Source: WTKG01 sp963735005 (GTDB lineage Bacteria; Actinomycetota; Actinomycetes; Actinomycetales; Demequinaceae). From it: DNA of 64,000 bases. Under the pieces are notes generated by a model. It was not told where the DNA came from. It did no database searches and was given only the letters and a program-made list of their open reading frames with translations. The position numbers were made by a program, and so were the translations under genes. The stretch is taken from contig CAVTJA010000010.1 in NCBI GenBank assembly GCA_963735005.1, positions 558,001-622,000 of the forward strand, read 5' to 3'. Of the stretch, positions 18,098 to 27,512 are shown piece by piece. Position 1 is the first letter of the stretch. Every line of letters begins with the position of its first letter.

Positions 18098-18994
18098 GTG
18101 ATCGACTTCGGATCAGGGGCATTCGCGGCGCTCGCGCTGACCGCGGGCGTGCTCGCGGCATTCAACCCGTGCGGGTTCGCGCTCCTGCCCGCGTACGTGA
18201 CGCTTATCGTGACGGGGAGCGCGGAGGACGGCGTGAGCCGACTCGCGGCGCTTCGGCGCGCGACGAGCTTCGCCCTGGGGATGACGCTCGGTTTCGCGGC
18301 GATCTTCACGGGATTCGGGCTGCTGTTCGTCGTCGCGACGTCCGGCCTCCAGGGAAGCATCCTGCCGTACCTGACCTACGTCACCATCGCGGTGGGGCTC
18401 GGGCTGATCGCCCTCGGCGTGCGCATGGCCGCCGGGCACGAGGTCGGCCTTCCCGGCCTTCGGGTCAAGGGCCGCGCGCCGTCCGCGACGTTCGGCTCCC
18501 AGACCGCCTACGGCGCGACCTTCGCCCTCGCGTCCATGTCCTGCACGATCGGCCCCTTCCTCGCCGTCGTCGCGGGCGCCGTCCGCGCCAAGGGGCCGGT
18601 CGCCACGGTCCTGCCCTTCATCCTGTACGCCGTGGGGATGGGAACGTCGATCCTCATCGTCTCGATCTCCGCGGCCCTCGCGGGCTCGACCCTCGTCGCC
18701 GCGCTTCGCCGCCGGACCCCCGCCATCATGCGCGCGGCGGGCTGGCTCATGATCGTCGCAGGCCTCTACGCGGCGCTGTATGGACTCGCGGAGGTCCTGC
18801 CGCGGTACGGGATCACCGCGCTCGACATCGTCGTGGACCGCACCGGCGCGTGGCAGGGCGACCTCACGCGGGCGATCCACAGCTGGGGAGTGCCGGTGCT
18901 CTCGGTCCTCGCAGGCCTCGCGGCGATCGCCGCCGTCTGGATCTTCGCGGCGCGGCGCGGGCGTGCCGTCGAGGACGCGGACGCCGAGGGCTAG
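18098..18994 (+). CDS. CcdA/DsbD-type transmembrane electron carrier
   Basis: A 298-residue membrane protein of the cytochrome c biogenesis/thiol-disulfide interchange family. It passes electrons from cytoplasmic thioredoxin to extracytoplasmic thioredoxin-like proteins. The two redox cysteines are visible in AAFNPCGFALLPAY (first helix) and SMSCTIGPFLAVV (mid protein). About six hydrophobic helices form the family core, with extra helices at the C-terminus. GTG 18098 is chosen because it lies 10 bp after the preceding stop. Together with the two upstream lipoproteins it makes a complete thiol-redox module. Its stop overlaps that of the convergent flippase-like gene. Confidence 0.9.
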   Translation: MIDFGSGAFAALALTAGVLAAFNPCGFALLPAYVTLIVTGSAEDGVSRLAALRRATSFALGMTLGFAAIFTGFGLLFVVATSGLQGSILPYLTYVTIAVGLGLIALGVRMAAGHEVGLPGLRVKGRAPSATFGSQTAYGATFALASMSCTIGPFLAVVAGAVRAKGPVATVLPFILYAVGMGTSILIVSISAALAGSTLVAALRRRTPAIMRAAGWLMIVAGLYAALYGLAEVLPRYGITALDIVVDRTGAWQGDLTRAIHSWGVPVLSVLAGLAAIAAVWIFAARRGRAVEDADAEG

Positions 18995-21472
18995 ATCTCG
19001 CTCTTGTTCTGCATGTACCGCATCGCGAAGTAGCCGAGCGGGATGCGCGCCCAGTAGGTCAGGGCGCGGAACGAGGACGACGATCGACGGCGCGACGTGC
19101 TTGGGGAGCCCCGCGCCGACGAGCCGCGAATCCGAGCGTCGCCCTCGATAGCGCCGAGCCCGCCGGGCGTCGGGGCGATCGGCGCCAGCCGCGTTTCCGA
19201 GCAGGTAGAGCACGGCGATGTCGATGATCCTCATCTGATAGCCGAAAGCCGAAGCGCCGCGTCGAACGCGGCGACGTACGAGCCGGTGAGGATGACGTTG
19301 CCCAGGAGCCCGAGCGCGAGGCGCCACGGTTGGCCGAGGATCTGCACGAGCCGAGGCCAGGTCTGCCGGAAGGTCGGCATGATCTTCGCAGAACAGCCAC
19401 GCGCGCACCTTGGGGAACACCATCGCGAGGGCGACGACGAGCGCCGACGATCCCCAGGCCGATGAGGACCGAGCCCGACGGCAGAGCCGCGAGCGCGTCG
19501 CCGGAGCCCGCGATGAGCGAGACGATGAAGAGGCCGACGACGGTGACGAAGATCCCGGCGACCTGGACGAGCGCGACGGTCGCGACGGCGAGCGGGCGCG
19601 GGACGTTGCGGCGGGTCAGCAGGCGCAGGTTGATGGCCGCGGGGCCCACGCCAGCGGGCGCGACGAGCGCGACGTAGGACGCGGCCACCTGCGCAAGGAA
19701 GACGCGCAACGGGCGGGAGCTTCACCGGCGAGAACGCGATCATCGCGAGGGTGGCGCCCACGAAGCTCAGGAGCGCCCAGAGGAAGACGCTCGCCGCCCA
19801 CCATCGGCGACGCCTCGCTGATCGCGGCTACGACCTTCGACGCGTCGAACGTCGAGAGGATGAGCCAGACCGCGACGAGCCCGAGCACGATGGTGAGTAC
19901 GGTGCGCATGCCGAAGCGCGTGATGTTCTCCGCGGCCGGCGGCGCGTCCGGGAGGCGCGCAAGAATCTCCGACCGCACGTCCTTCAGAACGGAGCCCCTA
20001 GCCTTCGCCTCGACCCGCGTGGCGCGGGGAAGGACGATCGCCTGGAGGAACGGCGCGGCCGCGGACACCTCGGCCTCGCCCAGGGCCCGGAACGCCGCAT
20101 CGACCGCGCGCTGCGGCCCGACCTTCGCCGCCGTCATGGCGATCACCTGGACGGAGTCGATCCTGCGCGAAAGAGAGCCGGACGCGACCTCGCCCATCTC
20201 CCAGCTCGTGAGCCATACCTCCGGCACGTTCGTCTGCTCGTCCTCGCCGACGAGGACGGTCTCCGATGTCACCGCCCGGTGGGTGATGCCCGCCTTGTGG
20301 GCCTTCAGGAACTCGGCCCAGATCGCGTCGAGGATCTCGTCCGACACGTCGTCCGGCGCGAAGTCGGCGAAGGGTCTCGACCGCGTCGGACGCTGATAGA
20401 CCAGCACCATGGTGTCGCGGGACTGCGCCATCCCCAAGGGGCGCGGGGTCCTGACGCCCGCGGTCCGCGCCGCGTGGGACACGAGTGAGGTTCCCTCCGC
20501 GGCGTGCCGGAGGCTGAGATCGGGTCGCGAGTCGAGGCCCCGAAGCCTGCCCGTCCGCCAGAACTTGGTCAGGGTGTCGGCGACCTGTTGGTCGCCGTCG
20601 AGCGCGACCACGATGAGGTGGTGGCCGTGACGCGTGGTCAGGTCGTAGACCCGCCCCTGCCTGGTGTGGCCGAGCGCGCTCGCGATGGGGTCGAGGCCGC
20701 TCGGGACGAAGCCGCCGTCCGCGTCGATGCGCACCAGCCGCTTGACCTCGAAACCCGAGCGGCGAATCGCGTCGACGAGGAGCGACCCGTAGGCGCGGTC
20801 GTTCGTCGAGCCAAGGATGTAGCGGGCGACGAGCCCGAACGAGCGCCCGATCAGCACGGTGACGAACGCGGCCGACACCGTCACGAGGCCGCTGATGATC
20901 GCGATCGCCAAGCCGATCCATAGCGCGGCCCACGACCCCGCGACCGCCCTGTTGGAGCGTCGTCGCCCGGCCGTCGTCAGCATGGCGGCTAGCCCGGCGA
21001 GGTACGCGGGCATCGTCACGTCCGTCATCCCGTCGCGCGTGATCGACAGGCTGTGGATGAGGTCCGTCGATCCCCACCGGCGCGTGGTCTCCGCGCAGAT
21101 CAGCGCGGCGACGATGCCGAAGGCGAGGGCGCCGAGGGACTCGACGATGCGGCGGGGCTCGCGCCTGACGAAGAGCGTGATGACGACGGCGGCGGGCACC
21201 CCGAACGTCAGGACGCCCTCGAGGACGTTGACCGGAGCGACGAGGACGCGTCGAAGCACGGAGGCGAAACCTCGGACGTCCGACGTGATGCCCTCGGTCG
21301 TTCCGGACGCGTACGCGCCCAGGAGGAGGATGAGCGCGATTCCCACGAGCGCGGCCGCCAGATTGATGAAGTCGCTCGGCCTGCGCGTGCGCTCGCGCGG
21401 CGCGTCGATGATCTGGATCGACTCGGTGTCGACCGGCGCGTCCAGGGGCGCGCTCGAGGCGTCGACGGTCAT
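18991..21472 (-). CDS. Large membrane protein with kinase-like segment and flippase (YbhN/LPG-synthase TM) domain, frameshifted
   Basis: About 820 residues when frame breaks are repaired. The N-terminal ~230 residues form several membrane helices. The middle (about 250-500) resembles an AarF/ABC1-like pseudo-kinase region, with RRIDSVQVIAMTAAKVG and GITHRAVTSETVLVGEDEQ. The C-terminal part is the flippase-like domain of the UPF0104/LPG_synthase_TM family, recognised by YVALVAPAGVGPAAINLRLLTRR, and ends ARIPLGYFAMRYMQ. Frames change near 19800, 19712 (CCC for CC) and 19120-19440. This architecture is common in actinobacteria and is thought to move lipid-linked molecules across the membrane. 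It is the last of three minus-strand genes after purB and the CPBP gene. Confidence 0.8.
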
Positions 21473-21500
21473 GTGCCCACTCTAGGAGCGGCGCGGGCCC

Positions 21501-22280
21501 CTAGGCGAGTTGTAGGGCCGTGAGCCACGAATCGGGCAGGAGCGACGGCCCGAGGAAGGACACGAGGTCGAGCGCGACGTGGGCGGCGATCAGCGGTGCG
21601 AGCCGGCCCTTGCGGACGAAGTAGCCGGCGAACACGAGGCCCATGACGACGTTGCCGAGCGCCATCGGCCAGCCCTGGTAGAGGTGGTAGCTCCCGCGCA
21701 GGAGCGCCGAGGCGACGATCGCGGCCCACGGGCTCCAGGCGAGGTCCCGCAGCCGCGTCACGAGGAAGCCGACGGCGATCACCTCCTCCAGGAATGCGAC
21801 GGCGAGCGCGGAGAGGATGAGGACCATGGCGGCCCACCATTGGGCGGGAAGCCCGCTCGTGTCCACCCTCACCGTCTGGCCGATGAGGCGCCCGACGACG
21901 TACAGGCCGATCCCCGGGATGCCGATCGCGGCCGCGAGGACGGCGCCCCTTCCCAGGTCCAGCGCGCCGTCCCGGACCCTCGCCCAGAGCAGCCCGAGTC
22001 GCGCCCTGGCGCTCGCGCCGTGCGCCGAGAGCAGGTACAGCGCGAGCAGAACAGGGATGACGCTGAAGACGATCCCGGTCAGTTGGTAGATCAGGTCCCA
22101 CACGGGGACGCCGCTGAGCGACGGGTGGAGGGTGGTGGTCTGCTGTGCGACGGGCTTGGCGCTCTGGTAGCTCTTGATGATCGAGTAGACCGCGTATACG
22201 GCGCTGCGACCGAGGCTCAGGGCCAGGACGAGCCAAATCTCGGCGCGGAGCCGAGGGCGCGTGTCGAGTGCGAGGGTCAC
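21501..22280 (-). CDS. CPBP-family intramembrane metalloprotease
   Basis: A 259-residue protein with about eight hydrophobic segments. CPBP (Rce1-like) motifs are present: LEEVIAVGFLVTRL (motif 1, EExxx without the usual Arg), LRGSYHLYQG (motif 2 His) and APLIAAHVALD (motif 3 His). The loss of Arg in motif 1 occurs in an actinobacterial subgroup, so activity is probable but not certain. Family members cleave prenylated or bacteriocin-like peptides or act in immunity. Its ATG overlaps the purB stop by 4 bp, and the flippase-like gene follows at 28 bp. Confidence 0.85.
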   Translation of the reverse strand: MTLALDTRPRLRAEIWLVLALSLGRSAVYAVYSIIKSYQSAKPVAQQTTTLHPSLSGVPVWDLIYQLTGIVFSVIPVLLALYLLSAHGASARARLGLLWARVRDGALDLGRGAVLAAAIGIPGIGLYVVGRLIGQTVRVDTSGLPAQWWAAMVLILSALAVAFLEEVIAVGFLVTRLRDLAWSPWAAIVASALLRGSYHLYQGWPMALGNVVMGLVFAGYFVRKGRLAPLIAAHVALDLVSFLGPSLLPDSWLTALQLA

Positions 22281-23704
22281 GCTTCGTCAACGAACGAGAC
22301 GAGCGCTTCCGCTGCGCCCGTGTACGTCGCGGGGGTCAGGGCCGCGAGGCGCGCCTCGGCGTCGGCGGGGAGCCCGAGCCCCGCGATGAAGGCCCGGATG
22401 TCCTCCCCGGTCACCCGCCGCCCGCGCGTCAGGTCCTTGAGCCGCTCGTACGGCTCGTCCATGCCGGGGGTGCCCGCGAGGCCCGCCGCGCGCATCGCGG
22501 ACTGGATCGCCTCGCCGAGGACCTCCCAGTTCGCCTCGAGGTCCGCGGCCATCGCCTCGGGCACGGGGTCGAGCCCCGCGAGGCCGCGGCGCACGTTGTC
22601 GATCGCGAGCAGCGAGTGCCCGAGGGCGACGCCGATGTTGCGCTGCGTGGTCGAGTCGGTGAGGTCGCGCTGGAGACGGCTGGTCACGAGCGTCGAGGCG
22701 AGCGAGTCGAGCAGCGCGCACGAGACCTCGAGGTTCGCCTCGGCGTTCTCGAAGCGGATCGGGTTGACCTTGTGCGGCATGGTCGAGGAGCCGACGGTTC
22801 CCTGTCCGCGCACCTGCGCGAAGTACCCGAGCGAGATGTAGGTCCACGCGTCGGTCGCGAGGTTGTGGAGCACGCGGTTGAAGCGCGCGACGTCGGCGTA
22901 GAGCTCGGCCTGCCAGTCGTGCGACTCGATCTGCGTGGTCAGGGGGTTCCAGGCGAGCCCGAGGTGCTCGACGAAGGCCTTGCTCGTGGCGACCCAGTCC
23001 GTGTCCGGCACCGCGGCGAGGTGCGCGCCGTAGGTCCCGGTCGCGCCGTTGATCTTGCCGAGGTACTCCTGCCTCCCGATGCGCGCGAGCTGTCTCCGGA
23101 GGCGGCGGGCGAGGACGGCGAGCTCCTTGCCGAGCGTCGTCGGCGTGGCCGGCTGGCCGTGCGTGCGGGCGAGCATCGGCTGGGCCGCGGTGGCCTTGGC
23201 CATTCCCGCGAGGTCGTCGGCGACCGCGGCGGCGGCCGGGAGCCACACCTCCGTGATCGCGCCGCGGATCGTCACGGCGTACGCGAGGTTGTTGACGTCC
23301 TCCGAGGTGCAGGCGAAGTGGACGAGCTCGGCGAGCCCGGGAAGGGCGCTGCCCTTCGGCGCGTCGGCCAGCCGCTTCTTGAGGAAGTACTCGACCGCCT
23401 TGACGTCGTGGGCGGTGACCTTCTCCGTCTCGCCAAGCTCGGCGACCTCGTCCGCGCCGAACGTCTCGACGACGCCGCGAAGGTAGGACGCGTCCGCGTC
23501 GGCAAGGGGCGAGACGCCGGGAACGGCGCCGGTCGCGGCGAGGTGGATGAGCCATTCGACCTCGACGTGCACGCGGGCCCGGTTGAGCGCGGCCTCGCTC
23601 AGGAAGTCGACGAGCGGGGCGACGACGGGGCGGTAGCGGCCATCGAGGGGTCCGAGGGCTATGGCGGGGCTGACGTCAGCGAGGGTGCGCCATGGCGTGG
23701 TCAC
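22277..23704 (-). CDS. purB: Adenylosuccinate lyase
   Basis: A 475-residue fumarase-superfamily enzyme that splits adenylosuccinate to AMP and SAICAR to AICAR in purine synthesis. The signature GSSTMPHKVNPIRFENAE contains the flexible-loop catalytic Ser. HFACTSEDVNN and ARTHGQPATPTTLGKEL supply the other active-site histidine and Thr/Ser residues. Length and N-terminus fit the longer actinobacterial/E. coli-like PurB type. Intact and full length. Downstream genes are coupled or closely spaced, so purB may head a three-gene transcript. Confidence 0.96.
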   Translation of the reverse strand: MTTPWRTLADVSPAIALGPLDGRYRPVVAPLVDFLSEAALNRARVHVEVEWLIHLAATGAVPGVSPLADADASYLRGVVETFGADEVAELGETEKVTAHDVKAVEYFLKKRLADAPKGSALPGLAELVHFACTSEDVNNLAYAVTIRGAITEVWLPAAAAVADDLAGMAKATAAQPMLARTHGQPATPTTLGKELAVLARRLRRQLARIGRQEYLGKINGATGTYGAHLAAVPDTDWVATSKAFVEHLGLAWNPLTTQIESHDWQAELYADVARFNRVLHNLATDAWTYISLGYFAQVRGQGTVGSSTMPHKVNPIRFENAEANLEVSCALLDSLASTLVTSRLQRDLTDSTTQRNIGVALGHSLLAIDNVRRGLAGLDPVPEAMAADLEANWEVLGEAIQSAMRAAGLAGTPGMDEPYERLKDLTRGRRVTGEDIRAFIAGLGLPADAEARLAALTPATYTGAAEALVSFVDEA

Positions 23705-23836
23705 GGCACCATTGTTTCACGGTCCGCGCTCGCGACGGCGAACCCACGAGTGTCCCGAGGCGTGCAACCCCCCGGGACCGTCCCCAGGAGGGTCGGCGTG
23801 GGCGCGGCTCCCACGCCCCGTCCCTAGCGTGGCGGC

Positions 23837-24040
23837 GTGACGTCGCCCGCGCCTCACCCGACCCTTGCCGTTCAATCGGCCCTCGCCGCGCTCAGGAGCG
23901 CGGACGCCACTCCGTGGTCGTCGGACCTCGCCGCGGCGTTCCGCCTGCGCCTCGACGCCGCGGAGCGGCTCGTCGTCGCGGTCGGCCACAGGGTCGAGTG
24001 TGCCGAGGGTGCCCTGAGACGCCTCGCGGCGGCGCCATGA
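23837..24040 (+). CDS. Small helical protein coupled to an alpha/beta hydrolase
   Basis: A 67-residue protein from GTG 23837, not recognised. It is Ala/Leu/Arg-rich and predicted helical, with a long amphipathic stretch from about residue 12 to 62, like half of a helical-hairpin (WXG100-sized) protein but without a WXG motif. Its TGA overlaps the ATG of the next gene (ATGA), so the two are probably translated together and may interact. No signal peptide is visible. Confidence 0.65.
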   Translation: MTSPAPHPTLAVQSALAALRSADATPWSSDLAAAFRLRLDAAERLVVAVGHRVECAEGALRRLAAAP

Positions 24041-25486
24041 GCGTCTCCATCGACGGGGGAATCGGGGGCACCCGCGCGCGCACGGAGGACCTCCAGCATG
24101 CGAGCGAGATCCTGCGCGCGGCGTCCGACCACATCGACGGGCGTCGCCGCATGGGCGCGCGCCGCCCTCGGGGCCACGCGATCCGACCCCTGGCTCGTGG
24201 GCGACCGGGCCGTCGTGGCCGCGCACGTCGAGGACGCGCTCGCCTGGGTCAACGCCGGGCCGGGCGGGGCGTGGGCGGTCGCCGACGAGATCGACGCGAT
24301 CGCGCGGGGGCTCGCGGAGACCGTGCGCTTGCTCGAGGACGCGGAGCGTGGGGCCCAGAGCATCTGGGCGCGCCTGTGGGGCGCCTTCACGGGGCGGGCG
24401 CGGCGCGAGGTCGCCGCGGTCGAGGGCGCGGCGGTGGTCGCGTCTGAAAGCCTCTCTCCCATCGCGCTGCTCGCGGCGGGCGGCCCGGCCGCGCTCGACC
24501 CCTTGCCGCCGCCCGAGCCGACGGCGCTCCTCGACTCGGCCGGGGTTGAGGGGGTCCTCGGCGCCGCGCACGACGTGCCGATGGGGCTCGGGCCCTGGTC
24601 GGTCTCCTTGGCTCAATTCCTCACCGCCATCCTCGCGCTCCAGGGAATGGATCTCGCCGAACGGCTCGGCAATCCCCACGGCCTCGCCGTCATGGAAGCC
24701 GCCCGGGGCGTCGTCCGTCCTCCCGAAGGCGTCGCGGACCTCGTCGCGCGCGTCGGCGACCTCTACCCGGGTCCGGGAGAGGACCCCGGCGTCGCCCGCG
24801 TCGCCGTCGAGCGCGTCGATTCGCCCGACGGCTCGCGTTCGTGGATCGTCGAGATTCCCGGCACGCAGGACTTCCTTCCGCGCGGCGGGAGCAACCCGTT
24901 CGACCTCGTCGCCGACCTGCAGATGATGGCGGGCGGGGTCTCCGACGTCATGGTCGCGACGGCCGACGCGATGGGGCAGGCGGGCATTGCGCCGGGCGAG
25001 CCCGTGATGCTCGTCGGCCACAGCCTCGGGGGCATCGCCGCCATGGCGCTCGCCAGCAACAGGCACGTCGTGTCCCGGTTCGACGTGCGGTCCGTCGTGA
25101 CGGCGGGCTCGCCCGTCGCGCGTTTCGACGTCGATCCCGCGGTCTCAGTCCTGAGCCTCGAGAACTCCACGGACGTGGTGTCGGCGCTCGACGGCGCCCC
25201 CAATCCGGATCGGCCGTCCTGGGTGACCGCGACCCACGACTTACGGGCCTCCGGCAACGCGGCCGACCGGGCCGCCGCGGCGACCATCGTCGGAAGCCAC
25301 GATTCCGCGACCTACCGCCGGACGGGCGCCCTCGTCGACGCCTCAACTTCGACGTCGGCGCATCAGTGGCGTGCCGTCAACGCCGGGTTCCTCGCCGACG
25401 ACCACTCGGTCTCGGTCCGCACGACATACGAGATTTCCCGCGGCACGGCCGACGCGACGATCGCCTCCGTCGCCGACCGCCGCTGA
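24037..25486 (+). CDS. Alpha/beta hydrolase with helical N-terminal region (one frameshift)
   Basis: About 480 residues. The first ~35 residues (DLQHASEILRAASDHIDG) continue, after an extra G at about 24138 is removed, as VAAWARAALGATRSDPW. Residues up to about 120 are helical and resemble an ESAT-6/WXG100-like hairpin. The C-terminal half is an alpha/beta hydrolase with nucleophile elbow VGHSLGGIAA, an oxyanion-region IPGTQDF, and a possible late His in VGSHDS. It has no signal peptide. The coupling with the small helical gene upstream suggests a two-protein unit. Lipase, esterase or acyl-transfer activity is possible; the target is unknown. Confidence 0.78.
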
Positions 25487-25525
25487 GCGAGGGCGGCGAA
25501 GTGCGACCGCAGGGCCGCCGCGCGG

Positions 25526-25912
25526 CTAGTGGCGCTTCTTCTTGGTCGCCGAACCCAGCAGCACGGAGATGACCGCGATCGCGAAGGCGGCGAGCAGGGT
25601 CTTCCAGAAGCCCCCGAGCTCGAGCGTGCCGAACGACAGCTTGCCGGTGAACCACGAGGTCAGCTCGAGCATCGCCCAGTTGATGATGAGCGAGAACAGG
25701 CCGAGCGTCAGGATGCGCAGGGGCAAGGTCAGAAGGTTGACGATGGGCTTCACGATCATCGTCACGAGCACGAGGATCGCGGCGATCCCCAGGTAGACGA
25801 GCACGCGGCTCCACCACGCCTCGTTGCCGCCGGTCACGGCGACATCGAGCGGAAGGAGCGTCACAATCCACACGGCAGCGGCCGTGACCACAACTCTGAA
25901 GAGGAAGAACAT
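25526..25912 (-). CDS. Phage-holin-family (superfamily IV-like) small membrane protein
   Basis: A 128-residue membrane protein with four hydrophobic segments, matching the PF04020-type family often called phage holin family. ATG 25912 gives MFFLFRVVVTAAAVWIV, a natural N-terminus; the frame is open further but the extension overlaps the divergent aminotransferase. It ends in a basic tail (KKKRH). Such genes are common chromosomal genes of unknown role and there are no phage genes nearby, so a lysis function is not implied. Confidence 0.8.
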   Translation of the reverse strand: MFFLFRVVVTAAAVWIVTLLPLDVAVTGGNEAWWSRVLVYLGIAAILVLVTMIVKPIVNLLTLPLRILTLGLFSLIINWAMLELTSWFTGKLSFGTLELGGFWKTLLAAFAIAVISVLLGSATKKKRH

Positions 25913-25949
25913 GCCCTCGATTGTTCCACGCCGGTGGCATGCTTTCCGT

Positions 25950-27029
25950 ATGACGCACCCCGAGCCCCGGGCCGCGATCGCCTCCCTCCCCGCGTACGTG
26001 CCGGGGGCGCGCGAGGCGCCGGACGACTCTCCCCCGGTCAAGGTGTCCTCGAATGAGGTCGCGTTCGACCCTCTCCCGTCGGTGCGCGAGGCCATCGACT
26101 CGGCTGGCGCCCGCGCGAACCGATACCCGGACATGATGGCGACCGAGCTCACGGAGGCGGTCGCGGCGCGGTGGGGCCTGGGGCCGGATCGCGCCGTCGT
26201 CGGCGGAGGGTCGGTGGCGGTGCTGGGCCACGCGCTACAGGCCTACTGCGAGCCGGGCGACGAGGTGGTGTACGCGTGGCGATCGTTCGAGGCGTATCCC
26301 ATCCTCGCGCAGATTTCGGGCGCGACGTCGGTGAGGGTGCCGCTCGATGCCGACGCGCGCCACGACCTCGTCGCGATGGCCTCCGCGGTCACGGATCGGA
26401 CCAGGGTGATCGTGCTCTGCACACCCAACAACCCCACGGGGCCCGCCATCCGCGGCGAGGAGTTCGACGCGTTCATGGCCTCCGTGCCGCGCCGCGTCCT
26501 CGTCATCCTCGACGAGGCGTACGCGGAGTTCGTGCGCGACGACGACGCGGTCGACGCGCGCGCCGCCCTCGCGGCGCATCCGAACCTCATCGTGACGCGC
26601 ACCTTCTCGAAGGCCTACGGCCTCGCGGGCCTGCGGGTGGGTTACGCCGTCGGCCCCGCCGCGCTCATCGCGCCCATCCGGGCGTGCGTGACGCCGTTTT
26701 CGGTTTCGGGCGTCGCGCAGGCGGCTGCGCTCGCGTCGCTCGACGCGGAGCCTGAGCTCCTGGAGAGGGTCGACGCGGTGGTCGCGGAGCGCGCGAGGGT
26801 CCTCCAAGCGCTCGAGGCTGCGGGCTGGCAGGTCCCGGAGGCGCAGGGAAACTTCTTCTGGATCGCCGCGGGGGACGGCGCCGGGGAGCTCGGGGCATAC
26901 CTCGCGGCGCAGTCGCCCCCGATCCTCGCGCGGCCGTTCGCTGGCGACGGCGTGCGCATCACCGTAGGCTCGCCACAGGAAGACGATCACGTGCTCGCGG
27001 CGCTCGCGGACTACCCCGGCCGCTTCTAG
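25950..27029 (+). CDS. hisC: Histidinol-phosphate/aromatic aminotransferase (HisC/Pat type)
   Basis: A 359-residue fold-type I PLP aminotransferase. Landmarks: ASLPAYVPG and VKVSSNEVAFDPLPSV at the N-terminus, ANRYPDM, CTPNNPTGPAI, ILDEAYAEF, and TFSKAYGLAGLRVGYA with the PLP-binding Lys. It transfers amino groups between glutamate and histidinol-phosphate or aromatic keto acids. The N-terminus resembles the actinobacterial Pat group (phenylalanine aminotransferase), and no other his gene is adjacent, so an aromatic role is at least as likely as histidine synthesis. Confidence 0.85.
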   Translation: MTHPEPRAAIASLPAYVPGAREAPDDSPPVKVSSNEVAFDPLPSVREAIDSAGARANRYPDMMATELTEAVAARWGLGPDRAVVGGGSVAVLGHALQAYCEPGDEVVYAWRSFEAYPILAQISGATSVRVPLDADARHDLVAMASAVTDRTRVIVLCTPNNPTGPAIRGEEFDAFMASVPRRVLVILDEAYAEFVRDDDAVDARAALAAHPNLIVTRTFSKAYGLAGLRVGYAVGPAALIAPIRACVTPFSVSGVAQAAALASLDAEPELLERVDAVVAERARVLQALEAAGWQVPEAQGNFFWIAAGDGAGELGAYLAAQSPPILARPFAGDGVRITVGSPQEDDHVLAALADYPGRF

Positions 27030-27038
27030 GAGGACACC

Positions 27039-27410
27039 ATGTTTGCATCAGCGCTCTTCGCGGCTACCGACACGACAGCGGCGGACGACAATCTCACCTT
27101 CGGCGACGTCGTCTCGGCGTGGCTCGGATGGATCATGCTCGCCACCGTCCTGTACATCGTCATCGCCCTTGTCGCCGCGATTCTCGTCGCCCGCAAGGCG
27201 GGGTATTCGCACTGGCTCGGGGTCATCGCCGTCGCCGTGCCGATCGCCGGCCCCATCTTCATCCTCATCTTCGCCTTCGCGAAGTGGCCCGCCCTGAAGG
27301 AGCGTGACGAGGCGATGGCCCTCCTCGCGGAACACGGCCTCGGTCTGACGGAGGCTTCGACGGAGAGCGCCGCCGACGGGACGGGCTCGGAGGCCAAGCC
27401 AGAGGCGTAG
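27039..27410 (+). CDS. Small membrane protein of unknown function
   Basis: A 123-residue protein with two strong membrane segments (about residues 31-52 and 61-85) and an acidic, Ala/Glu-rich C-terminal tail. It resembles the small signal-peptidase-I-adjacent or DUF5684-like proteins found widely in actinobacteria. A CTAGGAGGA ribosome site precedes ATG 27039, and the gene begins 9 bp after the aminotransferase stop. Function unknown. Confidence 0.75.
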   Translation: MFASALFAATDTTAADDNLTFGDVVSAWLGWIMLATVLYIVIALVAAILVARKAGYSHWLGVIAVAVPIAGPIFILIFAFAKWPALKERDEAMALLAEHGLGLTEASTESAADGTGSEAKPEA

Positions 27411-27512
27411 GAGGGACGCTACTTGGGCGGCGCGGGTCCATCGGATGCACCGCGTGCAATGTCATGGCGTTGGGTATTGTGGCTCTAACGAACGTCTGGG
27501 GGGCCGAGCAAG

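Noticed and set aside
25526..25912. A prophage, suggested by a holin-family protein
   Set aside because: There are no integrase, lysin or structural genes nearby. This family is common on actinobacterial chromosomes without phage.
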